Origin: Merluccius polli
Taxonomy: Eukaryota > Chordata > Actinopteri > Gadiformes > Merlucciidae
Direction: 5' to 3'
Assembly: GCA_030340625.1 (NCBI GenBank)
Contig: JAOPHQ010006541.1
Span: 139,001 to 203,000 of the forward strand
DNA length: 64,000 bases
The notes beneath the pieces are model-generated. The model was given only the letters and a program-made list of their open reading frames with translations. It searched no databases and was not told the origin of the DNA. A program made the translations under genes and the position numbers. Shown here in pieces: positions 46,428 through 57,252 of the stretch. The stretch's first letter is position 1; every line of letters starts with the position of its first letter.

Positions 46428-47238
46428 GGTTCGCACTTTATTTTACGGTACACTAATAACACGTAATAAGCCGTACTTTGTAAGACAAACATTTGAAATA
46501 ATATGTTATTTATTAGGCACTGTGGTGGTGTATATAGTAGCATTAATTGGGGTCTAATCACAGCATAATTTGGTAGTAAGTGTAGAATAGCGTCTAAGTA
46601 GCATATTTTGGATATGGCATTGTATTTGATTTCTTATAGACGATGATATTGTAAAATGGTGTCTAATAGTGTGTTAAAATCTCCTATTTGGTTTCTAATA
46701 AGAGTATAATTTGGTATAATAGTGTCTATAGTATATTTTCAGTGTAATATGGCTTTATATGCGGTTTCTAATTACAGCATAATTTAGGTGTATGGTGTCT
46801 AATTAAGGTATAACTGTTTGTTTACTGTCTAATAAAGAACATATTATTTCTATTTTTTTGTCTAATTTCATACAAATGTCGGCGTCTTAATACGTCTGTG
46901 GGGGGCGTGGTGCATCAGCCGCAAGGGGGAGCTGTGGAGAGGGCTCGGGAGAGCCGCGCCAGGTGAGAGTGATTGACACACCTGGGTTCCATTGGGCTAA
47001 TCACTCTCTCCCTTTATAAACACAGTAGCGCGCTGGACCCGGGAGACCGGACCCGAGCACACGGGTCGGCGACGGAGCCAGAGCTGGGCCTGCGGCGACG
47101 CCGGTGTGCGCGATCATTGTATATTGAAAATAAAACATATTCAACTGGAAACCGGCTGTGAGATTCCCTATTGACGAACCCCGTGGCATCTACTACGCCA
47201 CAACGTCTTATTAGTGTACCGTAAAATGAAGTGCAACC
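46428..47238. mobile_element. element with ~35-bp inverted ends, nested
   Basis: The left end GGTTCGCACTTTATTTTACG then GTACACTAATAA is inverted at the right with one indel and two mismatches over about 35 bp. Possible duplication: TTATATT (46421-46427) versus TTATGTT (47239-47245). The interior is a degenerate array of GTCTAAT-containing units of roughly 33 bp (46540-46895), then the solo-LTR-like insertion. Confidence 0.78.
46897..47202 (+). mobile_element. solo LTR-like insertion
   Basis: The 306-bp GC-rich unit begins TGTGGGGGGCGTGG and ends TACTACGCCACA, so it has TG...CA ends. It is flanked by the perfect 5-bp duplication ACGTC (46892-46896 and 47203-47207). It has a TATA-like TTTATAAAC near 47013 and a polyadenylation-like AATAAAAC near 47128. 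No internal LTR-element genes adjoin it. This fits a solo LTR left by recombination. Orientation is inferred from the TATA-to-AATAAA order. Confidence 0.83.
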
Positions 47239-47251
47239 TTATGTTGATATG

Positions 47252-47566
47252 CAGGGTTCCCAAGTTGCAAAAACTCATTTCCGGGAGCTTCCGAGGGGGG
47301 GGGGGGGGGGGTCGCGATTGTCGACGGCGGGGGGGGGGGTCGCGATTGTCAACGGGGGGGGGGGGGGGGGTTGCGCGATTGTCAACGGGGGGGGGGGGGG
47401 GGGGGGGGGTTGCGCGATTGTCAACGGGGGGCGCGCAATCACAACACACCCCGGACCGACGACCGACGGTGGAGGGGGGATTTCCGGGAGATTGTGCATG
47501 ATTTGCTTGCATCAGGGAGACGCTATTAATTTGCGGGAGACACTTCCGGGAGACTTGGGATGTCTG
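47252..47566 (-). mobile_element. MITE family A copy 2, with poly-G array
   Basis: The 315-bp unit begins CAGGGTTCCCAAGTTGC and ends GACTTGGGATGTCTG, flanked by GATATG at 47246-47251 and 47567-47572. It is the reverse-oriented relative of 6168-6443, sharing CAAAAACTCATTTCCGGGAG and the GCATCAGGGAGACGCTATTA region. The centre is four units of a G homopolymer plus TTGCGCGATTGTCAACG, ending in GCGCGCAATCACAACACACC. Confidence 0.85.
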
Positions 47567-48104
47567 GATATGTATTTTGGTAATGTTTTGAAGCAGGATA
47601 TATAATTAAATAGTCCAAAATAAAGACTTCGCCATTGCATATTGCTGTTGAGACTAAAATAGGTTTGTAATGAACCACCCGCCAGGATCTTCCCAACATC
47701 AAAACTGAAAGTGAAATTTAGCAGCATAGCACTGTGGTGGTGTTTTAAAAGAATCACACAACATTAAAAATACCATTTAGAAGTGTACCCCACTAAATAG
47801 TTATAAGCAGGTAAAAAAATGCATTTTTCACGCACGCAGACTGTATAAAATACAGGTTGAACTTACTTTCCATATGTGTACATTGGTAGAAACTATCACA
47901 GACTTAAACAAATAATTAAGAAGCGCCTATAAAACGAGTACGCAAGTACGAGTAAGATTTGGACCGTGTATTGGCTGGTATTTCTTTCATCCCTAGGTAA
48001 AACGTTTTTCCTACTCTTGGAACCCTAGCTGAACATGTATTGCAAATAGCAATGGTGCTGTCGTCCTCTGCGACTGTGAAAAACGTCCAAACCAGCGATG
48101 ACAT

Positions 48105-50172
48105 GTTTGCTGTTTTGCTCTGTAATCAGTATGCCCCACATGGCTCTACTCAGGCGCAGAGGTTTGACGTCATGAGCACAACAACAGTGTGCAGCGCAGT
48201 GTGTTATTTCCTTATGAGTTATCAGTTTAAACCCAATTCTATTTTACTTAATGTAACTTATATAATTGATATTCCATACTTTACTCCACATCTCATAGCA
48301 TCCATGCACAGTTTCAACGTTCAAACACATGTTTTTTTAAATTTCTTGTCAGTGTTAGGACAGAGCTGAATAAATCATTACAACTCCCCCCATGTGTTGT
48401 TAAATATACTTCAGTGTATAGAACAGAACAAGTATATTCAGAGCGTACTATCTGTCATACCTGACGCAGAGGCATACAACAACAACACAAGCTCTCTGAA
48501 CAGTCACCCCCCCCTCCTCTTAGCAACAGACCCATCTCCTCAACCCCATCTCCAAGTGTTTTTTAATCAGGATGTTTTGCTACCTTTTAACATACTCATC
48601 CATCCATAACACTGAGTGCATTCTCCACTTTCCACCAATGGACCTGAGAGTAGTATGGCACAGTAGTACTTCAAAATAAAGTACAAGTAGTGCCTTGTCC
48701 AAGACTATAAAAACAAATTGCTGTCATGAAACACAGACTGATATCTTTAATCCGAAACATATTTCTTCCAACGTATAATGGTTGTGAGCCATATGGCCTA
48801 GCAATTTTTGGTATATTTTAATTATTATTAATTATTTGGTATTATATAGTGGAGTTTATAGCTTCTGGCAACAGGAAAAATAAAAACAGATGACATAGAT
48901 AACTTTTAAATTAGCATATGCTTAGTAAATTATGATGTAAACAAGAAAAATCAATTACTTATCATAAAAGGCTATCATTAAAGCTTACCAATTACTGTTA
49001 TTAGAAAATGTTAGCAAAACTGCATATCAATCACAAAACAAACCTCTGTAGTATCAAACTGCTGGTAGAAGACTGCCGACTCAGTCCGCTTGCAAGCCTC
49101 ACACTGGTAGCCAAACAGTTGTGATAAGTGCCTATCAAACTGTTGCCCTATTGTTTGTTCCATTTGGATTTGGCAAAAAGGTGAATTTCTGATGCTGGTC
49201 TGAAGACTTTAGATCCACAGACGCTGGCCTCTTGCCTGTGTAATTTCTCAGAACCCTTAATGACGTTAATACAGTCATAGAAATATGTTATCACCACCCA
49301 CTGTTTTTCGACCAAACAGTCACAGCATGATAATTTAAGTACAGAGCAATCTCGCTGGGAGACAAATGAACAAGGCTTGGACAAAAGAAATCACCTTGAA
49401 ATTGAATGGTGAATATGAATGGTGGGTCTCAAGTGAAGAAAAGAACAATGGATACATTTCTCAGTGGTTCTGTATGGTTGTTAGTGAAACTGAAACAATA
49501 CAATATTATGCACCATAACTGTTCGGATTAGAATATTCTGTATGTAATCAGATGCAGGCCTACAACCAATTTCACAGATTCATTTACTTGATATTACATG
49601 GTTCATCAGCCCTGGAAAATAATTAAATGGCAGAACATCAAAAGTCACAATCAGTAAATCATTTATCATAAATACTAATATTCAAAGATGACATTGTAAT
49701 AGAATATAATTATCTTGAGTATCCACATCACCTCAACAAAAAACGCCAACCAACTCTAATGTATGAGGCAGTAATACTGTCACTAGAATCAGTAGCCCTG
49801 TCTGTCCACCCACTGCAATCACCAGAAGGACTGCCTGTAAAGTTGTAGTACAGCGACAGACAGAGCAATACGACAAATGAATTCAGTCATTGGCATGGCG
49901 AGGGACTAACATGAAGCTAAAAAGAGCAGTCAGTGTGGGTTTTAAATGGATGAACGGTGAATGGATGAATAATGAATGGTGACCCTGCATGTGAAATGCT
50001 GTTCTGTCGACTGGTCACTGGGTCCAGGATCTTATCCTCCCTGTTTGCGCACACACACTTAACGCAAGATACTGGGACGAGCGCGTACAGGCAAGCAAGC
50101 TAGATTGCCTATACACACACATGCACACACACACACTAATAGTTAGATTGATACTTCTGTAGAGCAGTGTGA
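48105..50172. other. intergenic, nothing recognised
   Basis: About 2 kb with no supported gene or repeat. Confidence 0.35.
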
Positions 50173-50247
50173 GAACATACAAACGTGTAAGTGTTGAATG
50201 TGCATGCTGTTGAGATGCACATTCAACACTTACACGTTTGTATGTTC
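50173..50247. repeat. perfect 33-bp inverted repeat with 9-nt loop
   Basis: The arm at 50173-50205 (GAACATACAAACGTGTAAGT onward) is exactly complementary to 50215-50247, with loop GCTGTTGAG. A transcript from either strand would form a mismatch-free hairpin. Most animal miRNA precursors have bulges, so a recent inverted duplication or a small MITE is as likely as an RNA gene. Confidence 0.9.
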
Positions 50248-50787
50248 GTCTGATTCACACATTAAAACACAAGAGACACATCAAAACATATGAATAACAT
50301 TTTGACAGCGTCCAGTCTTCATCACATTTGCAGTAGAAGCATGTTCACTGAACCAGGTGTTGCTATAGCCTAGTTGCCCAGATGCTAGTGAACTGAACAC
50401 ACTATTAATAAGTATTGATTTAATCAAGAGGGGGTGTCGGAAATGTGGCATATTTCACTCGCAGGAGGAAAATGAGGATAACAATGTTCTTCAGACTATT
50501 ATGGATTAATGATTAGCGGATTGAAAGTGTTGACATTTTAACTTTCCCTGTGTGACGCACACAAGATAAATGTCAACAGTTAAATGTCATTTTGTTTGTT
50601 TTTTATTTGGGGAATATTATTTCTTTGAGAGGAATATTCTAAAATGAGCAAAAAAGATATTGTCTCTGAGTGAAACTAAGGCTTTGTTTTAACACACAGT
50701 GAGTATTTCAGTGCTGCCAGTAGGAGGCAGTGTGGCGCCTTGCTTCTCCATGGACTCTCGCTGTTTCTTCATCCTGCTGAGCGAAGC
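50248..50787. other. intergenic, nothing recognised
   Basis: No supported gene. The last bases hold the left copy of the 9-bp duplication described for the next element. Confidence 0.35.
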
Positions 50788-51310
50788 TAGCCTGGCAAGC
50801 CAGACCCACATCAGAAAGATGTAAGGTCTGGCTCAGCTCCATTGGCAGTGTGGGCGGGATAAACGGTTGTCTTTCAAGTTCCCTCTGCACGCAATAGGAT
50901 AGCGCTACAACCAATCAGAGCAACGAAGAAGGTGACGTAGTCAGAGCGACGGCTCTGACTACGTAATTAATCAAAACTCCGAATACATATTTATTTTCGA
51001 GGAAAGACTTCAGTGCCGTTCTTTGTTCTTTTCTCAAATAAAATGTTAACTTCAAGTCTTGAAGAGTCGCGGCCAAAGCCGAGTCGAAAGACAGCCGTTC
51101 GCCAGCAGCAGCAGCCATTGTTTCCCTCTAACACGGAACCGTCGCAACTCTGTCGTCATGGTAGCCCGGCTTTCGACTCCGCCCCTCACGCTGTGATTGG
51201 TCAGACATACTTGGTGTTTCCAGCACCAGAAAGCCGACGGAGCCGTGCTAGACCTACCTAGCTGCCAAATAGATGTGCTGCCGCTAGGGGGCGTCTAGAG
51301 CTCTAGGCTA
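50788..51310 (-). mobile_element. 523-bp element carrying a RecQ-like first-exon fragment
   Basis: The insertion starts TAGCCTGGCAAGCC and ends CTCTAGGCTA, and is flanked by a perfect 9-bp duplication GAGCGAAGC (50779-50787 and 51311-51319). A related unfilled site, CTGCTGAGCGAAGCTGCACG, is at about 51919-51938. On the minus strand, 51118-50915 encodes MAAAAGERLSFDSALAATLQ then DLKLTFYLRKEQRTALKSFL then ENKYVFGVL. This resembles RecQ-type helicases just before motif I (LRxEQ...VFxVLPTG). The frame then leaves the family, so motif I is missing. A CpG-rich stretch with an inverted CCAAT box precedes the frame. Confidence 0.7.
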
Positions 51311-51366
51311 GAGCGAAGCTGCACGAAACAGAAGCACCTGTCGCCTGTCTCGTTCTTTCTCCTGTT
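51311..51366. repeat. segment duplicated at 51923-51978
   Basis: GAGCGAAGCTGCACGAAACA then GAAGCACCTGTCGCCTGTCT recurs with few changes about 610 bp to the right. Confidence 0.85.
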
Positions 51367-53021
51367 TTTACAGGTTGGTGACGTTTTAAAACTTGTATAA
51401 CTACATACACACGTTGCTTAACATTTAAATGAAATAGTACAGCTATAGGGTTTTGAGAACAAGTAGAGAAAATACGATTTTCCTCTGTGTCGCGGATAAT
51501 CCAAGATGGAGCCGGCTGCAAACTTTCCGTTGAGATCCAAGCTAGTCTAGTTTTGGCTCCAGCACATTTCATTTTGGGTTAAAAACTATTTTTTCGTGGT
51601 ATAACAGCTTGTTCTAAATGTAGATATTATTGGTGTTACAGTTCGATGTGTACTTTCTTGAACATTATAAGCACTTTTAAGCACATTTAATAGTAACGTT
51701 TTCTTTGAGGTAGTTGTAAACTAAACGAAAACACTAGCTCAGTTGATGGACTGAATGAGGATTTGTTATTGCAGTAATACACTGATTGAACAAGAGGTTG
51801 TTACTAGCCTATGCATTTTGTTTTATTTTTGATATTATGGATCTTTGTATTGATAAAATAACATTGAAATACAGAAAGAGAAAAATATATATTTTGCATA
51901 TTGGCAAATAAAGGATTCTGCTGAGCGAAGCTGCACGACACAGAAGCACCTGTCGCCTGTCTTATTCTTTCTGCTGTTTAGAGGAAACCTTCTCTGAATG
52001 TCTCAGTCTGAGACCTGTAACCCTTGCTTAGTGAAAAATAATGAGTGGTTGTCCATGTGACTGATTATGAAACAGCCTGGGTTAACATACACACACAAAC
52101 ATACGTGTGTGTGCGTGCGGGGATGCATATGTTCTGGCACTCAATACACGGTCTCATGTCCATGCATGCAAATAAGATAATTATGAATATGCAAAAATGG
52201 ATGACAAACTGTAGTCCTGTCTCATGAGAAATGCAGGACATATGTGCATATCGTGTTGGGGATCAGATTCCCTTTTCCACTATATAGATGGTATAAGCTA
52301 TTATGTGGGTTTATTGGTGAGCTCAGAATTTCTATAATTGTGAGAGAGGTTATTACTAGCAACACAATGGCAAAAGTCCAGAGCAAACACTTACAACTAC
52401 ATCTTATCACAGTCACCATGTGCTTGCAACACTACCCGAGCAAGCGTCCAAACAGGCCACTGCCTCTCTCTATTGGGGTTTACTGCCTGGCTTCTCGTTG
52501 GAAGTGCTGAAATGTTTAGCGTGACATTGCCGAAAAAGGACAAGCGGCAATCTATACAGGTTTACAATCAGGCTTACCCCTTAGCCTTTAGCCTGACGTG
52601 TCAAATATTAACAAAGGCCCATTTACGACTGGCCTGTTAATGCAAATTTACGACCCCTGAAATGGCATTATGCTACCCAGCATTCAGAGTTTCCAAACTG
52701 ACCGCTCCACACTCTCTCTCTCTCTCCCCTTCCACATTAGCTCAGGCTCTCAATTATAAGGGCTTTTATTAGAAGGGATCTTGTTAAATAACATTGTTAA
52801 TCTGAAGCCCTTTAGGAGGACGCAAGTAATGTGTGCTTTCAATTACGGTCGAGTACATTTATGGGTCCAGGCTGCGCATGAATGTTTAGTTACACGTGCA
52901 TAGTCATGCACATGCTTACACGTTATGTGCAGTATATGGGTGTGCACATGTATAAATCCAACGCCCATCAAACGCATGCATGCAAACACATGCACACACA
53001 CCCACAAACCCGCTTGCATGT

Positions 53022-53023
<2 letters not shown>
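51367..53023. other. intergenic; one dispersed repeat fragment
   Basis: No gene recognised. About 52030-52072 (GTGAAAAATAATGAGTGGTT then GTCCATG) is nearly repeated at about 57617-57660. Confidence 0.4.

Positions 53024-53099
<76 letters not shown>
53024..53099. repeat. (CA)n microsatellite
   Basis: A perfect CA run of about 38 units. Confidence 0.97.
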
Positions 53100-53101
<2 letters not shown>

Positions 53102-54319
53102 TGTGAGTGTCACAGTAGAGATAATTAAATGCAGGATCTATAAGACAATATCTTTGAGCTGTCCCTGAGGTGTTTTTGCATGGACCTTTCATGTTTTATG
53201 ATGCTTTTGTAGTTGTAGTTATTCTGTTTTTGGATGTGATTTTTTGAAATATCCCCTGCATAAATACTCAATGTAATGCTTAGTATATGAAATTATACCT
53301 TTGCACAGCAACAACATTAGCCTTTGTTCTCTCTTTTTACAAAAACCACATACATGACATAACATGAAACCACATGCAGGGTTAATTTAAGTGGTGCCAT
53401 ATACCAATAACAAGGCATGAATTAGTTAAGAGTGTGTGGTTGGAGATCTTATGTGGTGCATATCGCAGCTGAACCGTTAAATAAAATCTCTGGGCTTTGA
53501 AGAATTTTTTAAATTTTTTCCCAACCTCACTTAGCAATGTATTGATTAGGTCTCAAACCTGTTTGGTTGTCATTCAGTTTTACAACAACAGATTGAGTCT
53601 TTAGTCATAAGGCACAGAGTTGAATACATGCATGCCAACAACAAGAGGCTGCCATGATGAGAGGAAACCGCTGTTCTGCGATCAATATGCCAATGTAGCC
53701 ATCATTACATGTTTGTAGCACAGGACAACTTGTGTGCTGAGGCTAAGCTTGCAGGCAGGTTAAAGCCACCAGTAAGAGCAGTGGTGGGCAGAGGGCTGTT
53801 ACAGACAGATGGCAGATTGCAGGGCTGATGTCTATTTTTGATGTCTAGGGCTGTTTAGATGGTTTATCGCTACCAGTTCAATCAGACACCAGATACAGAA
53901 CAAACAGCAGAGAAAAACATTTATTTTTATTTTTTTGGTGGTTGGGCGATCATGTTGGATCACCAGTAGAAAATTATGAAACACATGAATATCAGATTAA
54001 ACAAATATTAACCGACAGAGTTTGAATGCTAAAAGCTTTCATCGTTTTTTATACATAGAAAACTCCCTCAATTTTGATATTTGTACTGTTGGGGAAATAA
54101 TGTAACAAAAAAAGGTAATGATCTGTTCTTTTTAGTATTTTATATTGATTATCTGGATTCCATGAACATGAATCTTTTACAATCATTCATTCATTTTATA
54201 CGACATGGGGCTTGTACTTGATTATTCAGTGCATGTTAGAACAGCTGTTTTTGCACCTATACATCACTAGCCTTTTTCTATGAATAATTTGAATTAAAAG
54301 AGGTTACAGTTAAAAGATC
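53100..54319. other. intergenic, nothing recognised
   Basis: No supported gene or repeat. Confidence 0.35.
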
Positions 54320-54340
54320 AGACAGACAGACAGACAGACA
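54320..54340. repeat. (GACA)n microsatellite
   Basis: Five GACA units. Confidence 0.9.
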
Positions 54341-54724
54341 ATGCTCCACAGATGAGCAGAGGCTGTTCCCAACACACACGGCTGGACCAGGTTCCCTCTG
54401 GTCCCTTCGATTATTGTTTGGTTATTTGATCTTAAATGCTTGTGGAAGTTAATGGTTAGAAGAAAGGCAGGGGGGCGCCGCCATGGAAACGGACCAGCAC
54501 TTGCTCTGCTGCCGTGTTTTCCTACTGTTGCAGATGCAGAATGTGTACTGAAGACTAATCCTATTAGTGGCCACTCTTGGAAAATCAGCAAGAGGATGTA
54601 ATGATCCGCTCCTTGGTCCACAAGTCTATGTTTGTTTGGCACCCCAGCGATCGCTAAGTCAAGCAACAATTTGGCCATGAGAAGATTTTATTGACAAGCA
54701 AACTACTTTAAGAAGGTACAAAAG

Positions 54725-54756
54725 GTGACACCATTTATAATAATAAATGGTGTCAC
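54725..54756. repeat. perfect 14-bp hairpin
   Basis: GTGACACCATTTAT and ATAAATGGTGTCAC are separated by AATA. Confidence 0.85.
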
Positions 54757-54764
54757 ACACATAT

Positions 54765-54850
54765 TGCAACGATTTTTGAGTGCCGATACGATATGTATTG
54801 TGATTCTGTATACTGCGATTCTGTAAATATTGGGATACATTTTTTTGTGC
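54765..54850. repeat. hAT-like fragment related to 58347-58611
   Basis: GTGCCGATACGATATGTATT then GTGATTCTG parallels GTGCCGATTCGATATGTATT then GCGATTC at 58461. Confidence 0.5.
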
Positions 54851-55407
54851 GATTTTATCTTTGGTATGGTTTTACCATTGGGGTTTGGGTTCTACAGGTC
54901 TGCCATTGTTTTTTAAATGGACATGGCTGAACAGAACAGAACATAGTTGATGCAAATTGACTGTAGACAAATGCAATTACAAAAGTATTGCAGAAGCGCA
55001 GAAATCTATTTCTTTCCCCCATCCCTCATTTGTATTCTGTATTGTTGAGCAACTTCCTGGCTCTGTACGTTTCTGCAGGATAAATAAACATCCACATACA
55101 ACACAAAAGTTGGCTCTACAAAGTTGGCTCTCTGCGTTATCAAACTAAATAAATTAAATAACCTTAATTAGCAGACAGTGATGATCTTCAGTGGATATGT
55201 CCTCATCTTTAGACTGGCCTTGTACAGTGGAGAAGAAAACAATAACACTTGTTTAAGGACTAAACAGTATGCTCCTTGATTAGAGATGGCTCCATTAACC
55301 TGTTGACTTCAGCTGTACAATATGCTGTGAGCTGAACTGTCGAGAATGCAACCATCACTTCCCAAAACAGAACAATACGGTTTTCTTGTGCTTTTTTACA
55401 ATTCACA

Positions 55408-55520
55408 CTTAGTTATTTGGCAGACGCTTCACCACTTACAAGTGAGGCTGAGAACAATCCAGGCATACAGTACATTTTAGGAGCAACTGCAACAATTTTA
55501 AGTGCTGCATGACCACATTG
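55408..55520 (-). repeat. SINE fragment, antisense
   Basis: TTAGTTATTTGGCAGACGCT then TCACCACTTACAAGTGAG is a diverged fish SINE tail in reverse. A tRNA-like head is not clear. Confidence 0.45.
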
Positions 55521-56800
55521 TAAAAATAGACAGTTCAGAGATTGCTCAGCTATTCAGCTGAACAAACCAAGAACACAAGTCAGTTGATGAGTTGTTGATC
55601 AGATGTTTATGCATGTTTTAATATTTGGCTTTTCTCCAAATACTTCCGTTCGCCAGTCACGATAAGGTGGACGAAGCTGTACAATGTAACATAGAGGTTT
55701 TAAGCAGACTCGGCTGATTGTGGTTATTTAAAAGTCCTTGTAACTCCAATTGCGGCTGACATTTTGGAAAAGGTAGAGCGCTTACTTTCTAACAACTGTT
55801 AGAATGAGCTATTAATGCTAGATCATGGCTTCAGCTTGACTGGAGGTAAAAAGTATGCTGGGTTCAGGTTGGATTAACTCCTTCATTAGAGGTATCGGAG
55901 TAGGAACAGAAATCGCCCTGTCTCAGCTCACACTAATACCATCCATACATTAGGGGTAAACTCATAATTAAAAAAGGGGATCAGAGAGTTTTAGCGGAAG
56001 TTGCTGTCATTTAGTTTGCAGAATAAGGATATACATTCTGTGATGTTCCGAAAATGCTTCCTGTAACATGGACGTTTGTATTTTTAAGCACAGTTATAAC
56101 CAAATCTACCATGACCAATATTTAATATTTGTTTATATCCCAGTTATATTCTTGAAAAAACCCTAAAAACACTAAAATGGCTTGAAAGATAACCATCATA
56201 CAGACAATCAAAACAGACAAATAAATGTACAAATAAAAACACAATTATACACCGGACTTACCGGCAGAAATATAAATGTAAAATAAACATGAAATAAAAA
56301 AAGGACACTGAAAGGTATCAGTAGACATCAGATGCACATTAGCAACAATATTTTTATTTTTATTTTTTTTGTATTAGTACTGTTAGTAGTAGTACTGGTA
56401 GTATTTACATTGGCAGTAGTAGCCATACTGTGGGCAGGTGGGTATAGCTATTCTTCCAGAAAAATCCCCCCCCACACAGACTGTGTAAAACCAACACTAT
56501 ATCACTATACCTAACATATTTCAGCCCTTTAGGACACAGAGGTACATTATCTATCAATCTACATAATGTGTCCCAGATCAGACCTGTGGATCCACCTCCT
56601 GCAGACATTTTGACCCCATCCAAATGGTCCTTCTCCTCCGGTTTGCATCAATCATTGCACCACAGGTCTGTCCTCTCACAGAACCTCAATTCAATCGATT
56701 AGAGTGTTGCTCTTAGTGAATGTGCAAATTGTTACCATGTTTGTATTTTCTGCTGCTCAGAAATACTCTAAATTAATTGATTTTTTGATTTTTTTTTTTT
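55521..56800. other. intergenic, nothing recognised
   Basis: No supported gene; a poly-T run at about 56790-56800 ends the stretch. Confidence 0.35.
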
Positions 56801-56807
56801 TATACCC

Positions 56808-57252
56808 AGGCCGCGGACCGGTACCGGGGGTTGGGGACCACTGCTCTAATCGATAGTACCGGTCCGCGGAAATGGGTCCGCGACCCATTTGCCAACAAAC
56901 CAGGTGAATCCAGCATGTCTATGCAAGAAGATCAACTGCTGGAGATCGCAAATGACGGCGGCCTTAAAAGTATGTTCGAGACAACAACTCTGCCGGTGCT
57001 CTGGATTAAAGTCAGAGAGGATGTTACTCTGGTTATGTTGTTGGCGCGATGTTACGAGGACGCTGCTAATAAAGTTGCATAAGAGTACACAGTGGATTCA
57101 CGTTTATTATTATATCTAGAAAATACCACCGTTTTTATGCCGGTCGTATCATTTTATTTTGTGTATTTATCCGCCACACCTTAAAGGCCGGTCCGTGAAA
57201 ATATTGTCTAACATAACCGGTCCGTGGCGCAAAAAAGGTTGGGGACCGCTGG
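56808..57252 (+). mobile_element. hAT transposon remnant with transposase C-terminal piece
   Basis: The right end GGTTGGGGACCGCTG is, inverted, CAGCGGTCCCCAACC, a hAT-type terminus. A near-identical GGTTGGGGACCACTG sits at 56830-56844 in the same orientation, so the left side is rearranged. Between them 56864-57082 encodes KWVRDPFANKPGESSMSMQE then DQLLEIANDGGLKSMFETTT then LPVLWIKVRED, a C-terminal part of hAT transposases of the ZBED5/FAM200 kind. The usual following dimerisation motif is missing. It is a dead fragment. Confidence 0.68.

Larger units (their letters stand above)
46336..47995. mobile_element. hAT-type element inserted in the BED-coding hAT remnant
   Basis: The element begins TAGGGGTGCAAACGTACTTG and ends with a segment whose inverse starts TAGGGATGAAAG and includes CGTACTTGCGTACTCG. 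It is flanked by GTTAAAAC (46328-46335) and GGTAAAAC (47996-48003), an 8-bp duplication with one mismatch. It interrupts a BED-finger frame. Inside lie the elements at 46428-47238 and 47252-47566. Confidence 0.78.
46140..48104 (-). mobile_element. hAT remnant with BED zinc-finger coding, split by a later insertion
   Basis: The left end TAGGGGTGCACGATAAGG has a hAT-type terminus. On the minus strand, 48104 down to 47996 encodes SSLVWTFFTVAEDDSTIAIC then NTCSARVPRVGKTF, a BED-type zinc finger (aromatic start, Cys-x2-Cys, basic GKT). The expected continuation, NTTNLISDMQ, is at 46335-46281, on the far side of the 46336-47995 insertion, with a 1-bp frame shift at a T run. The His part of the finger and the rest of the transposase are absent. 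The right terminus was not found. Confidence 0.7.
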
